DNA from: Apostichopus japonicus
Taxonomy: Eukaryota; Echinodermata; Holothuroidea; Aspidochirotida; Stichopodidae
Reading direction: 5' to 3'
Assembly: GCF_037975245.1 (NCBI RefSeq)
Contig: NC_092573.1
Span: forward strand, 2,048,501-2,112,500
Length of the DNA stretch: 64,000 nt
Position numbers and translations under genes: made by a program. The notes below the pieces were generated by a model. It saw nothing but the letters and a program-made list of their open reading frames with translations, ran no database searches and was not told the DNA's origin. Shown piece after piece: positions 41,325-54,830 of the stretch; positions within the stretch are counted from its first letter, which is position 1, and each line of letters opens with the position of its first letter.

Positions 41325-42275
41325 TTTGTAAAATGAGTACAACATCATGATCATGCGTACAACAGCATGATATATGAGTACAACTGCATGATATGTGAGT
41401 AAAATAGCATGATATATGTATGGGTACAACGGCATGAGATGTGAGTATAATAGCATGATGTATGAGTACAACATCATGATATGTGAGTACAACATCTTGA
41501 TAATGAGTACAACATCATGATGTATGAGTTCAACAGCATGATATAAGAGTACAACAGCATGATATATGAGTACAACAGCATGATATGTGAGTACAACAGC
41601 ATGATATGTGAGTACAACATCATGATAATGAGTACAACATCATAATGTATGAGTACAACGGCATGATATATGAGTACAATGGCATGACATATGAGTTCAA
41701 CAGCATGATATATGATTACAACGGCATGACATGTGAGTAAAATAGCATGATATATGTATGGGTACAACGGCATGAGATGTGAGTATAATAGCATTATGTA
41801 TGAGTACAACATCATGGTATGTGAGTACAACATCATGATAATGAGTACAACATCATGATGTATGAGTACAACAGCATGATATATGAGTACAACAGCATGA
41901 TATGTGAGTACAACAGCATGATATGTGAGTACAACAGAATGATAAAGAGTACAACATCATGATGTATGAGTATAACATCATGATATATGAGTACAACAGC
42001 ATAATATGTGAGTACAACAGCATGATATATGAGTACAACAGCATAATATGTGAGTACAATAGCATTATGTATGAGTACAACAGCATGATCATGCGTAAAA
42101 CAGCATAATATATGAGTACAACAGAATGATATATGAGTACAACAGAGGTGATGTAGGAGTATGTTAGCATGATAAGTGAGTACAACACCATGATTTATAA
42201 GTACATCAGCATAATATATGAATATATTAGCATAATACATGAGTACACTAGCATGATATATGAGTACAATAGCAT
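41325..42275. repeat. 21-bp satellite, about 45 copies
   Basis: Unit close to GAGTACAACAGCATGATATA with one more base. The period of seven codons keeps the - strand open for long stretches (LYSHIML-type repeats), which are not genes. Confidence 0.96.
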
Positions 42276-42736
42276 GATAGTATTCCCCTTGGTATGAGAA
42301 CGATTACAATATGCACTACTGTGAAGTAATTACATTGTATTAGTTTCTGTACTGGATTTCATAATGCCCCGAATATAAGTATACGCTTAAAAATCCATAT
42401 TTGGAAGGCACGGATACATGTAACTGTGACGGTATATCACTGCCTCACCAATAAACCTGTGAGAATCAAAGATTTACTTTGTTGGAAATATCATTTTACG
42501 ATGGAGTCGTTTATTAATGTTATTACCTTTGATATATAATATAATATAATATATAATATCCTTTGATTCGCATGATCTTTCCAATAACTGTATAATGAGA
42601 TAAAATTGGGAAAAAATGATTGACAGTTTCTGTGACAGGTAATATCTCAACAGTAACAAATGCTGTCATTACACGGTATAATAATTACAGCAATAGTTCA
42701 TATCCAGGTCAATAATTCCTGGTTAACCGCCATTAC

Positions 42737-42784
42737 CTCAAAGTTCAAAGGGAGTTCATCTGTCTTTCCGAGAATATGATACTC
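42737..42784 (-). CDS. Possible small coding exon, unknown gene
   Basis: 48 bp between a CGTTTCCTCAG acceptor and a GTAATG donor, open only in phase 0 (EYHILGKTDELPLNFE). Both other phases stop. It could belong to the unidentified - strand gene with exons at 50.5 and 55.6 kb, but the phase does not join directly. Confidence 0.22.
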
Positions 42785-42909
42785 CTGAGGAAACGTTATT
42801 ATTATTATTATTAATAATATTATTTTTAATTAATATTTATAATTATTATAACCAAAGACCACAAGGTCCGCATAGTGTTCTACAGTCAATAAGTTCATTA
42901 CTTCTTCTA

Positions 42910-43215
42910 ACTTTAATAACTTTCATATTATTACTCATATTATAACAGTTCTATATCTTAACATGAGTCACAACATGTTATGCATTCTTCATTTTTAAGG
43001 CCTAAAGACATCCGTATTCATTAAATATAAATGAGTACCACTCGACGGATAGAAAACAACCCACGCATTTTTCAGACTGTTTGTTCCCACATTTAGCACG
43101 CTTTTCTAGGAATTGACATACTTTCTTAAGGTTCATACAGCTAATCAATCTATCTTTACTAAATTAATTTCTTGTGGCTACCCTTTTCTGATCATAGTAA
43201 ACATGAAAGAAAAAC
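42910..43215 (-). repeat. Dispersed inverted repeat, copy 2
   Basis: Reverse-complement partner of 31,185-31,475, about 11.7 kb away. Flanked on its left by short (ATT)n and AT-rich sequence. Confidence 0.88.
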
Positions 43216-46200
43216 GACCTTAGGCCATTAAAGCGGCCTGACAGAACCAACTGTTCCATACTATTGCACACCGTGTAGAGATATGTATTCCGCGATATAT
43301 AGCGTTATTGATGAGTGTACAACAGCGAAAAACTAACAATAACACATCGAGTTATATATGGGAATGTAGACATGTATATAACCGCAGGTTATAATATGAA
43401 ATAACTATGACGAACTACATATGAACTGGTAATGCTTTGATATTAGTGTAGCAGGTCGAAGACCGAAAACATTGGCGTGACGAAAAACAATACAGCTTAA
43501 ATCCAGCAACAGTTATAAAAGCATAGGATAGGCTCACTATAGTACTTTGTTTCATAAATGTCGATTCATCGTATCAAAAGGTGGAGATATATATATATAT
43601 ATATTATATTATATATTATATATAAATATATATTATAAGATATAAACAATACATAAATATCACTTTAACAAGATGAAATCAGCGCATATGCTCAAATTAT
43701 CTCAATATATTCAGTTCCTTCCCATGATGGTGGCGTCACAGGGAACAAGGCATTATGGGGGGGGGGTGGAGGGGGATTGAGGTAGGGGATGACAACCTCC
43801 GAAGAGTATGGTATAAGGGGTGGGATAATGTTCATCTTAAATGACACTGAGAGGTCCTTCCCAAGACACCAATGCCCAACCTAACAATCAAAAGGGACGT
43901 TTCTCGTTTCACTACTGAATACCGCTTTCTCCACTGGGTAAAATAATTCTGCTATATAGGCCTGTGCACAGTATACCTTCTCCCTTCTTTTTTCTTGTTT
44001 AATGGAAGTTATTCACTTGTTGAGCTGTGCAACGTTATTGTGAGCTGTATATCCAGGGCCTCCCTAATATATCGTATAGCAAGATTTAGAACAATAAAAG
44101 ATAATGTATTCTGAAAATTGATCGCCAGAATGATTAGACGTCCAGCGTTAACGATGCATGGATGAAGTGCTATCCATCAAGTGGTTCTCCAGGGTAAATG
44201 GAGTATTAAGTCAACAGCAAACTACATCCAGGTGACTAAGACTATACATATGCATGAGGCTCTCTACTCCGTGGAGAACAAAGTGAACAAGCTATGACAT
44301 GTGTTTATTTATGAAACGTAATTCATTCTCCTCAATAATCATTAACTTAACTCTGAATGTGTCAAATCAATCAGAGATCTACAGTTGACTGGTTTTAATA
44401 GAAGTACCCGGTCATAATCACAAATATGGCATCCCTTTACTAATAGGCTACGCAGAGATATACATTAGTCACGCCTAGTTATTAGTGGCCTAGCCTACAC
44501 AACAAGTTATATGATTAACTGATACGGGTCAATAGGGACAGAGTATATGGTGCATAAACAGCCAATGACCGAAACCATCTATCTCTTTGTTTTAGTTTTT
44601 TCTTTTCTCTCTTTCATCATTGATTAAGTATATAATTTACAATAAGATCTACGTACGAAATCCACAATTCAATTGAAATGTGTTTTGTGAAGAGTACGAG
44701 CATTTGTGTTCGATTCAAATTAGAAAATATCTGACGAAATCCGCTTCTTTTCCCTCCCATTTCCTTCCTCTCCCAAGCTACTCCAACGAAACATGATCCT
44801 AATAGGTCTACGGAAGACTATCAACAAAAGTCTCCTAATCACTATAATAGGCATTAGAAATCATGAAAATAGCTGCAACTCCCATCAAAATCCATCGAAG
44901 ATTGACAATTTTACAAGTCTTTTCTCAATTCTAGTTTAATTATCAATAAACATTAGCTAATTATGCCCAGTGATGATGTATTTTTCTGTTATGTTATCCT
45001 TTGTTTACACAACCTATCGTTATAAGGACATTGAACACAGGTTTGTGGGCCTATGGCGATTGTTTGTAATATTTTATTGTCTTCTTTGAAAACAGTATGG
45101 CATCACATTATTCAAATGATATATTAGGGGTTAACTTATAAAGGGCTAAAATAAGAATTTAATTTGTTTGTATGTATTTTAGATACTCCTGCAAGCAGCA
45201 ACTTGCGAATAATCCATTATTGGCTTATCAAAGCCGCAAGCTGAGCTTTGTTTACAGAATATCATTGCCTTTCATCACAATCGTGTTATTTGTGTAATAA
45301 ATAAGTTATGCCTTTGAAATAACGTTGTTCGTGTGTCTTTTCAGTGCATCCATGCATATGTCTACAAGATGACAGTACATCAACAATAAGACTGCAGTTG
45401 CTCATGTCAATAAAGTCATTAATTATAACTTGTGAAGAGTAACAAGTTCCTTAAGAGAATACAAAGCAATTAAATGTCAGATATATTCAGTGTTTAATGG
45501 AAATGGATATTTGTATATGAATAATTCATAGTGTGTTGTAACTATATATGTTAAACTTAAGTTCGTTCACATGCAATATATACGCACAGCAGCTGCAGGC
45601 ACAAGGAGGTATCAGTATGATTTAAACCAAACTTTGTAATGGTATCCACAACTATATACACTACTATCAGCATTGTTCAAAGATGGCAGTCGGGTGTGGT
45701 GATAAAGAGATTTATGTTATTGTCATGGTAACATATATAACATTGGGACACGATGCCGACACACTAAGTGCAGTTTATATACATTTCGTTCTAAAACACT
45801 GAGTGAGGGGGAGGGGGGGGGGAGAGATGGAGGGAGCATTACCCTAAAAACATAAACAGACGTGAGATGCTATTTAATAGACCCGATGAAGAAGGGGGAA
45901 CGCACATATCTATATACTTTACCTGAAGGCGATGATCAAATTTATTGATATTTAACAGCAGCTCTCTCTCTCTCTCTCTCTGAAACAATTTATGTTTGAT
46001 TGTTTTGTTTGATTGATATGTTTTATTTCCGTGTCTTAATAAATCACATATTTGTTCTATCTACTTCTACACTTTCTACGAAATACTGTATTTTTTTGGT
46101 CAACTCGACTATTTGTGTTAGCCATCAAAAAAGTTCTAGCATTCTTAAGTTGATGACGGTGGTTTAAATTTTGTATTCATTATTTCAATACAATATTTTT

Positions 46201-49200
46201 TTTCTTAATGTATTAATTATCTTTTGTTTTACGTCACAATGATCATTCCACGTGTTAATTGGTTCCATATGGCAAGCAACAAGTTTGCATTATTGTGTAT
46301 GAAGTAATAAGAAATCTTAAGGCTAAGTGGGAACCATGCTTTGATAATGTCAAAGAAATGTCAAAACACTTGACTTATCTTAAACCTGCAGAGAGCAATT
46401 TGGCTCTTCTTTATTGCAGTTGTTGTTGTTGTTTTCAAGAGAACAGTGAACATGGAATCGAACATATACGGTGGGTCTGCAGTAATTTGCGTATAGTGAT
46501 AAATTATGTTAATCTATTTATCCGACTAAAGTTTTGTAAAGTGAAAAAAATTCCGTGTAAATTTGAACCTATCTAAACCGCACTCCTCTCCTCTCCTCTC
46601 CTCTCCACCCCACACCCCCCCCCGCCACCCCATCCCGTCGTTGTTTCTTCTATCCCATCTTTTGCGCTCAATAATGCTGCTGCTACCTCATTTTAAATTT
46701 TGTCAGTCTCCAAGTAGACTTTCTTCATTGTTTTGAGGATTACTCATTAGCTTAACGACGTTAACGTCTGCTTTTATTGGAATACTCATACGTTGCAGTA
46801 GTTTGTTTATACATCTTGATCGTCACCAGAAACCAATTTCAAATATCCCGAACAAGAGCAGAGATTTATGTTCTCAATATTAGCGACGTTCTTAAGGAAG
46901 GTCAAGATCTCGCAATGGAAACTCGTAAACATGTCAGCAGAAAGGCAGAGAGTATCATATTTAGTAAATATATGAGCAACGCATAAATATTAAGAAAGAT
47001 GATATTAATGTTCTTGTATGACTATATTACGAATTACCCGGATTATGTGCGTCTTCGAAAGATCGAGAATTTTTATTAAATCTGGTGAGAATAATAAAAA
47101 AATTATTAGCTTTTCACAAAGTCCTTGGCTGTGTTGAAGGTGCAAAGTTCATTAGTCTAGTTAATGAAAGGGAATTTGCGGATTAATTGTTTTCTATATA
47201 GAAAGGAACAATGAACTGTAAGATTTCACCTGACGTGTTTGGCATCTTCACAAGTGGCATTTACTTTTCCGTCTTGTTATGAAAACATATATAATGTTAG
47301 TAAGCGTTGATTTCTAAAAATAGGATGTGATATATCTATTTGTGCGTGATTTAATAAAGGATGAACTTGTTTAAACCTTTTTATTTACATTTCATATCTA
47401 CGTGAGTATTTATTCAATAATAATGAAAATGATAAATGTTCTCCTGAGTTAATTAATTATATATTCGTCAATAACAGATTGGGTGAAGACCAAGTGAGTG
47501 CAAGAAAGTTCAAATCTTACGTTTGACACGTTTTGCTGATTATAATTCAATCTGTTTTGTGTTTTCTTGCTGTTTGTTTAAGCGTCTGATGTTTCCCTAA
47601 GCCAGGTCACTCTGCAATGACATGAATTACGCAAAAAACAACGAATCCTGGTGTCAGTCAGCGGTGAAATCGAACACACGGCCAGTGGCATCGAGAATCA
47701 GATTGTGCCCTGTGGAACATCTTGGCCACGATTCACCTTGCTTTATTTTATCTTAAAAATATTATGAACACCTTTCATTTCCCCTCTTCCTCTGCCCCCC
47801 CCCCTTCCCCAAGTGACCTCGTGGCCGTTAACCTCTGCCGCCCGCCTCCGCATCCCGCCTGCGCATAGCGTCATAGTTTGTAAGAATTGATGGTATTAAT
47901 AATAAAAAAGAATATATAATTACTAGAACTATGCATGGAAACATCGAAAGGAATTACCATAGCGTATCGTTTGTTGATATCAGTTTTGCCGGGAGGAGAT
48001 ATTATTTCCGTCCCTACATTCACACCTGTCAAATGCACCCTATAGCTTCGCCTACATCCAACATAACACGTAAAGATGCCAGTGACTAACTCTACGTAAA
48101 CTTATGGAGTCTTCTGTAATGTGAATACACACGCATTTGACGAATTAACTTCCATGGTCTGAAAATGATTCATGTCTTGTGATTTCGTGGAACTCGTATA
48201 TCATCGTTCGTGTGCAATACAGCAGTGGCTTATATTTTACAACGACTCGCGATTACATCTTTGGTGTACAATCTATCATTATTAATGACTACAGGAATTG
48301 TTGGTGTTGCCCTAGACGAGAATCATCAATACTTAATAAGATTGATAACCAAAATCTCCAGAGTGATGGGCTGTACTGCGAGTGTTTTTCGTATATAATT
48401 AGCAACGGTTGTCGCTCTATGTATCTAACATTTGATATTAAGTCGTACGAGAAACAATTGTTGTGTTGCGTGGCTGGGACTATTTCACTTCCTTAAAGAT
48501 TATTAGTTCTGGTCCTAAACGAAGTACCTTTCTTTAAGCTTGGCCTAAACGATTTTTAAGGCACCTATGGGAAACTGATGAAAGCGGCGATGACTTTTAG
48601 AAGGAGATAACAACCCGAGAGTGACTTTTGAAATCGATTTTCACAATTTAAAGCATTGTATTAATTTTCCCATGGATTATTTTAAGTATGAGGTGGATGA
48701 CGTTCAATAACCCTCCTATAACCCTCTCAAAGAGTTTTATGCTCAGTTTCCAATTGTCGTGGGTTTTTATGTTATATATTTTCCTTGTGGGTGAGCGCGT
48801 GCTTGCGTGTGGGTGTGTATGTGTGGGAGGGATGATGGTGGCATTTGGACAAAACCAATGAATGTTAATGCTGATGAGTGTAAATACTTGCTACTTTAGA
48901 AGGCGGTACAGTCAAAAGAAGGTGTTTAAGTTTAGCTATAGTTGTCTTGTTACCGTGTCAATTTGTTGCAGGGGAGGGGAGGCATCCCCTCCCATTTTTG
49001 TTGCAGAGAGACACTCCCCCCCCTCCCCCTCGCGCACACACACCCTAACTTTCTGTCGTCTGGAACCATTAATGGAGGATCACATCACAAATGAATATTT
49101 GACCTCTCTTTTGGTCGCCTAAATGTTTATTAAACTTCATCTCCACACCAGCAATTAAAAGAGTGTCAGGTAATCATTCCATGTACCTCTTGGTTTGCAA

Positions 49201-50538
49201 GTTTACTTTTGAAAATTTCTGTATAAACGTCACAATTTCGATGAAAAGCCGAAATGAGAAGTCGATATTTCAAGATAAGAGTCCAAATCATCTCAAAATT
49301 CATCAGAAAGTGAAGTCAAAGATGAAACGTGAAAAGTTTAAGATAAAGTACGTGGATTGTTGAGACAAACAGTCAAAAATTTGATTTGACAGATAGAAAT
49401 TTCAAGATATAAGTCGACACGATATAAAAGTCATCATTTTGGCTATTGAGCAAAGTCTAAATTTTTAAATGAAAACAGTCGGAGAGTTGGCGAACAAAAT
49501 TTGACCTTTTGATATCAAAAAGTGGAACGTTTCAGAAAAGTGTCAAACTTTTAAGAAAATAGCTCAAACTTTGATACGTGTAAGTCTTACCGGGTAGTCT
49601 AAATTGCATTATGAAAAGAAAATTGAATTAAAAGAAATTAAAATAGCTAAAGCAATCGAAGATTCGAGAAAGAGATACAAATTTCGAGAGAAAAAAAAAC
49701 TTTGGGAGATATATTAGTCCAAATTTCAAGAAGAAATGTGTCCAATTCGGCCATCAAAATATCTACAAAACTAGCATTCTGCTCGGGAAGATCCCAAAAC
49801 TCTGCCGGTTTGCTGCCTTCCCACAACCCCCTACCACCCCCCCGACCTCACCTCAACACCCCCAAATTCATCATTCACTCTTTAATAGCTTCCTTCGCCA
49901 CATGGTAACAATGTTCCCCCGCCCCACTTTGAGAATCGAATGGGCACATATGCGTGTAACAGCAGTTTTAAACCTTGTATTCATATGTCTCGCTAAGTTA
50001 GGTAAGTTGCAGATTGTCTTCTTAAAAACCTGAAGTCGAGCTCTTCGTCAAATTGAGTTTAGTCTAAGTGAATCCAATTGGAGGATTATCAAATCAAGAA
50101 ACTTTAACTTCGTTAGGTCGACGGCAGGTGAACTAACCCATGTCTGAAATTATCTGTGTTCCAATAGGTAAATCAATTTACTTTCATGTCCGGGGATACT
50201 ATGTGAGGGGGGGGGGGTGGGGGGCTACTGGAAATTCAAGTAAACAGAGGGAGAGCATGCAGGAAGCTCCAATGAACTATCGTAGTCATGTGACTTACCT
50301 CAGGTTCTGTTTCAGCACACAATCTTGATGTCTGCAGTCTCTAAAGTGTATTGTGTACCAATTATCTTAAGGATAACAGACAAATCCAAAGAAAGAATGT
50401 TCAATGAATGTTTATGGTTCCACATCTACGGACTAACTATATCCCTGATGTTACAAAAAAAAAGGGTTATGGTTGCTCTGGTGTGTCAATTGAAATATTG
50501 TACATTTTGATTGGTTCATTGTCTCTAAACTAACATAC
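43216..50538. other. Gene-poor stretch
   Basis: No recognised gene in over 7 kb. Contains a (TA)n-like run near 43,588-43,630, (G)n runs near 43,757 and 45,811, a (CT)n run at 45,963-45,981, C/T-rich sequence at 46,578-46,630 and G-rich/(GT)n sequence near 48,787-48,835. A + frame at 46,259-46,576 (105 codons) and others of 60-105 codons have no motif I recognise. Confidence 0.45.
49160..49790 (+). repeat. Degenerate short-period repeat
   Basis: Words such as AGTCCAAAT, TTTCAAGA, AAAGTCAAA and GAAAAGT recur at loose intervals of about 30-40 bp. It looks like a decayed tandem array; no clean period can be stated by eye. Confidence 0.35.
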
Positions 50539-50697
50539 CACCGAGCATGACCTGTTTAATAAATGATATCGGAAAAGAAAACATATCATTTAGAGAGTCT
50601 TCGACGTTTCGATTTATGTGTTTACCAAATCCTCTAGTAGAAGTAAAATGTTGCCAGTTTCGGTTGTCAGCAGTATCTGTAATTGAATCTCTGATCA
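50539..50697 (-). CDS. Candidate coding exon of an unidentified gene
   Basis: 159 bp, acceptor TTTCTTTTACAG, donor GTATGT, phase 1 on both sides, 52 whole codons: starts IRDSITDTADNRNWQHFTST, ends SFPISFIKQVMLG. Composition is protein-like and the splice sites are good. Its phase fits the candidate exon at 55,601-55,933. I do not recognise the domain. Confidence 0.5.
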
Positions 50698-51231
50698 CTG
50701 TAAAAGAAATACATTGCTGAAGACTCAAAGTTGTCAAGAAGAATTTAGTTATTGATATCATTTGAGCATTTAATGATTGACTATTGACATGTGGAGTCAA
50801 AATGTGGGACATGCTTCTATGAAACATTGAACTCCAATTAAATATGTCACTGAACTAGAAACTTTAGCAAGTTACCATTTGGGAAAAACTATATATCATC
50901 TCATCAAGTAACATTGCGTCCAATGCATTGTGGGAGAGATAACATTGCATGATGTACGTTAGAAGGTAATTTGTAACTTAAGCAAACTTGACGTTTCTGT
51001 ACTATATACAAGGTCCTATCGAGATGTAGGGGTTGGGGGGGGGGGAGTATAGAGGGCGCTTTAGCCCTGTATTTGTAGTGTAAATACAATGTTGCGAATA
51101 CCAGCATATGAGACGATAAATGTTAATGTAATCGAACACGGATTCGGGTATCATAAAGCTGCTACAGATGAGTTATGCTTCCGGGAGTTAATATTTCAAC
51201 GTTTTGAGAAAGAATATAACATCACATTATC

Positions 51232-51942
51232 AAATATGCTGATGATACCGTGCTGACTGGTCTTCTTTATAATGATGACAGCTCTGCCTTTGTTAGTGAA
51301 GTACAGAAGTTTGTTGGTTGGTGTAAAAGTAACAGTCTGATGTTAAATATAAGTAAAACTAAGGAACTAATGTTTGATTTTAGGAAAGGCAATAATGTTC
51401 ATGATCAAGTCATAATCGATGGCAAAGTAGTTGAGAGGGTGGAAAGCTACAAGTACCTGGGAACGTAAATTGATAATAAACTTAATTGGAATGTTCACAC
51501 AAAAGCTGTTAAGGGTAAAGCCTGCCAACGACTTTATTTCCTTAGAAAATTAAAACAATGCAGAGTTGATTACTCGATCATGAAATTATTCTACCAGTCA
51601 ATCATCCAAATTGTTCTAGCGTCTAGTATTATATGTTTCTTTGGCAGTATGCCGAAGAAGTACAGGGCAGAGCTGGAACGTGTTCGGAAGTTTAGCTGAA
51701 CGCTGCATTGCATGGTTCAAGCCTACCGTCACTCATCCATACATGAAGAGAGTCTGATGAAGAAACTAAATAATATAAAAGAAGATCACACACACCCTTT
51801 ACATGGTCTTATCATGTTCATCAGATCCGGGATACGATTACAGTTGCCCCCTACTAAAACGTCCAGGTTAAGTTATTCCTCCTTACCTGAGGCAATACAC
51901 TTGTTTAACTCGCGTGCAATGAGATCTGGCAACAGTGTGTGA
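51232..51942 (+). pseudogene. LINE reverse transcriptase fragment (CR1/Rex1-like), inactivated
   Basis: One frame throughout encodes KYADDTVLTGLL (RT motif C, YADD), NSLMLNISKTKELMFDF, ESYKYLGT, IDNKLNWNVHTK, CQRLYFLRKLK, and a C-terminal HPLHGLIMF...PEAIHLFNSRA segment. In-frame stops at 51,466-51,468 (TAA) and 51,697-51,699 (TGA) break it before the terminal TGA at 51,940. The endonuclease and the first RT motifs are absent, so it is a 5'-truncated copy. This is the part of RT that the 62-kb LINE does not show within the window, so relatedness cannot be tested here. Confidence 0.93.
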
Positions 51943-52136
51943 TCTGTCACTTGCAGCTCTCTGTGCTGCTTCTGTTACTGTTCTGGTTCTGCTTATTTAG
52001 TTTTATATTCGTAGTTGTTCACTAATAGCTTGTTTTTTGTATGGTTTTGTTTGTATTCACTAATGTTTTATGTTTACTGTCGACAGGAAATCAGTTTACG
52101 TTTTTGTTTTCTGAAATGGACAATACAGTTGTCTAT
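51943..52136 (+). mobile_element. Probable 3' UTR of the LINE fragment
   Basis: T-rich sequence following the RT stop, reaching the short (TA)n run at 52,136-52,150. The exact end is not marked by a poly(A) or clear repeat. Confidence 0.45.
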
Positions 52137-52159
52137 ATATATATATATACGTTTTTTTT

Positions 52160-52735
52160 ATACGTACGACCACCCTTATATACGTGTTATCATACGTACA
52201 ACTATCCTTAACCGTAACTATACAGCCATCTTTATATAACGATTATCATACTGTACGAACAGCCATCAGTATATACGTATTTTAATACGTACAACTATTT
52301 TTATAGACGTATTTTAATACGTACAACTATCTTTATAGACGTATTTTAATACGTACAACTATCTTTAGATACATATCATCTTACGTTCAACCATTCTTAT
52401 GTACGTGTTGGAATACGTACAACTGTCAATATATACGTGTTATGATACGTACAGCCATCATTTTATAAGTATGTTAATACTTACAACTATTTTTATATAC
52501 GTGTTATCATACGTATAACTATCTTTAAATACGTGTTATGATACGTATAACCATCTTTTAAAACGTGTTTTAATACGTACAAACAGCATTATATAAGTGT
52601 TATTATACGTATAACCATCTTTAAATACGTATTTTAATACGTACAACTATCTTTAGATACGTGTTATCATACGTATAACCATTTTTATATACGTGTGGTG
52701 ATACGTGCAACCATCCTTTTATACGTTGTTTTAAT
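52160..52735. repeat. 32-33-bp minisatellite with a hairpin in each unit
   Basis: About 17 units of ATACGTRTTWTRATACGTAC followed by AACTATCTTTAT. Anchors GTACAACT at 52,289, 52,321 and 52,353 are 32 bp apart. Each unit holds inverted ACGTATT/AATACGT arms with a 2-bp centre. Confidence 0.93.
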
Positions 52736-53144
52736 GTTAAACTTATAAGACGCAATCGTTTCACTTTTTCTGTCATTCCTCTGACATCATAGAAGTGGTT
52801 TCTAAGGCGATATATCAATGTAAATATATAACACAGCAACGAGTGACGGAAGGTGTTACATTTCGAAATAACTTTTATTTATGAAAGTTTAAACGAAACC
52901 CAGTCAACAGTTTGCCATGAAAGTCACACAAACGACAATCCATTAAATATTAAAACATGAAAATAATATCATAATTTATAACTGTCTGAATAGCCAATAC
53001 ATTACATTAGTATACTGTCCACCTCATCTGTTTCCTATGTATCGTAACCCACACAACTCTATACTAACCGAATATCTACAATCTGCATTAAGATATATCT
53101 AGTTGGTTTTCCATGTTAGTTATATCAGTCAATAATTCTCATCC

Positions 53145-53270
53145 GTAGATGTAAGAAACAAGCCTTCATAGTTTAAAACTTCATGACAGGTTCTTACTAT
53201 ATCGATACTGTAGATGTAAGAAACAAACCTCCACACTTTATAACTTCAGTACTATAGCTATTACAAACGC
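53145..53270. repeat. Tandem duplication, about 65 bp
   Basis: Two adjacent copies of GTAGATGTAAGAAACAARCC followed by CTTCA/CCACA and TAAAACTTCA-like sequence. Confidence 0.7.
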
Positions 53271-53373
53271 AGTCATTATTACATTATTCTCAAGCTGCAT
53301 AAAGTAAAGGTAATTGCCTGGAAGTGTCGAATAGTTATAATACTGTGCTATATATATATATATATATACACAC

Positions 53374-54830
53374 ATAATTTGCATGCAATAACACCTTTTA
53401 CCTTAATAATCTGCTATTTGTCTGTATACATATAATATTGATGATGTTTATCATGATCGCATATACACTTTGTACGCTGCAGTATTAACTTATAATTGTC
53501 GGATAACTGTAGCCTACTTTAAAAATCTACCGTTTTCATTGTGACCTTCACATATATTATTATTACTATTTATTATTGCATATTCAATTTGGGCGCTTTA
53601 ACAATAACCCATTGTCAAACAATGTTCTTTTGTGCTACTCTTTATTGTTGCATATGTGTACGCTTTAACAATAACCCATATTTGTCGTATAAACTACTTA
53701 TACTTTACCAATCTGCTATTTGACTGAGTGATTTTATCATATAATATTAATTCTGTTTATTGTTTTATATTCAATTTTTACGCTTTAACAATAACCCATG
53801 TTTGTCGTATAGCCTACCATATTTTACCAATCTGCTACTGGTCTATAAGTGAACTTCACACATAAACTTAATTCTGTTTATTGTGTCATATTCAATCTGT
53901 ATGCTACAACATAACCCATATTTGTGGGAGTCTTATACTTTAATATTACGATGTTTGTGCGAGTGATCTACAATATGATATTTTTAAGGCTAAAGTTTAT
54001 TGTTGTATATTCCATTTTTATGCTACAACAATAACACATAGTTGCCAAATACTTATACTTTAACAATTTGCTATATGGTATATAATATTAATGCTGTGTA
54101 TAAATGTATATACAGTATGTATGGTGTACAACAATAACACACATATTGTGAACTATTTATACATGTATTATCTGTTTTGTGTATGTGTGTGATCTCTTTA
54201 TTATTAACTCAGATACTGTTTCTTCCTGTAATTTCTGTCCAACAACAATCTCACATAGTTAGTTGTCGCATGCGGTATACTAGTCCTGTAATCATCTTTT
54301 TTGTATGATTTTTATGTTATATTAATACTGTTTGTTGTTGTAAACACATGCCGTGTGTATCCAACAACAATGCATAATTGTATGAACCCTATTACTACAT
54401 GTAATAATCTATAGTTTGTATGTATACCTTACTTAACACCAATAACGGTTATCGTTCCAAGTGCAATTTATATGCTACCACAGACCTATGAAGTTGTCGA
54501 ATACTAATACTGTTCTCATTTGTTGTTTGTATCCATAAATTATATAGTATATCAATACTGGTTATCGTTCCAAGTACAATTTATATGCTACAACAGTCCT
54601 GTGTAATTGTCAAACTTTAATAAGTTGTTATTTGTAGGCCTTTGCAAAACCTACGTATGTAAATTAATATTGGTTATTGTTCGAAGTGCATCTTATATAA
54701 GACAACAATCAATTGCAGTATCGAATATCGTACCTTAAATCTGTTATTTGCACGCAAAACGTACATATAATATTAATAACGGCTTGTTTTCATCTACAAC
54801 TTGTATTTTACAACGATTCCATGTTATAGA
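53374..54830. repeat. Degenerate satellite, about 115-bp unit, about 12 copies
   Basis: ACAATAACCCAT-like anchors occur at about 53,601, 53,668, 53,788, 53,907, 54,027, 54,130, 54,241, 54,361, 54,472, 54,587, 54,700 and 54,808. Other recurring blocks are TATTCAATTT, AATCTGCTATTTG and ATAATATTAAT. Strongly diverged between units. Confidence 0.85.

Noticed and set aside
41295-42240. Several 100-135-codon - strand frames (LYSHIML repeats)
   Set aside because: Produced by the 21-bp satellite, seven codons per unit.
46259-46576. 105-codon + strand frame
   Set aside because: No recognisable motif, no partner exon; Cys-rich stretch comes from a TTGTTGTTG-type run.
52160-52735. CRISPR-like repeat/spacer spacing in the 32-bp array
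   Set aside because: The whole unit is repeated with no unique spacers, and the genome is eukaryotic.
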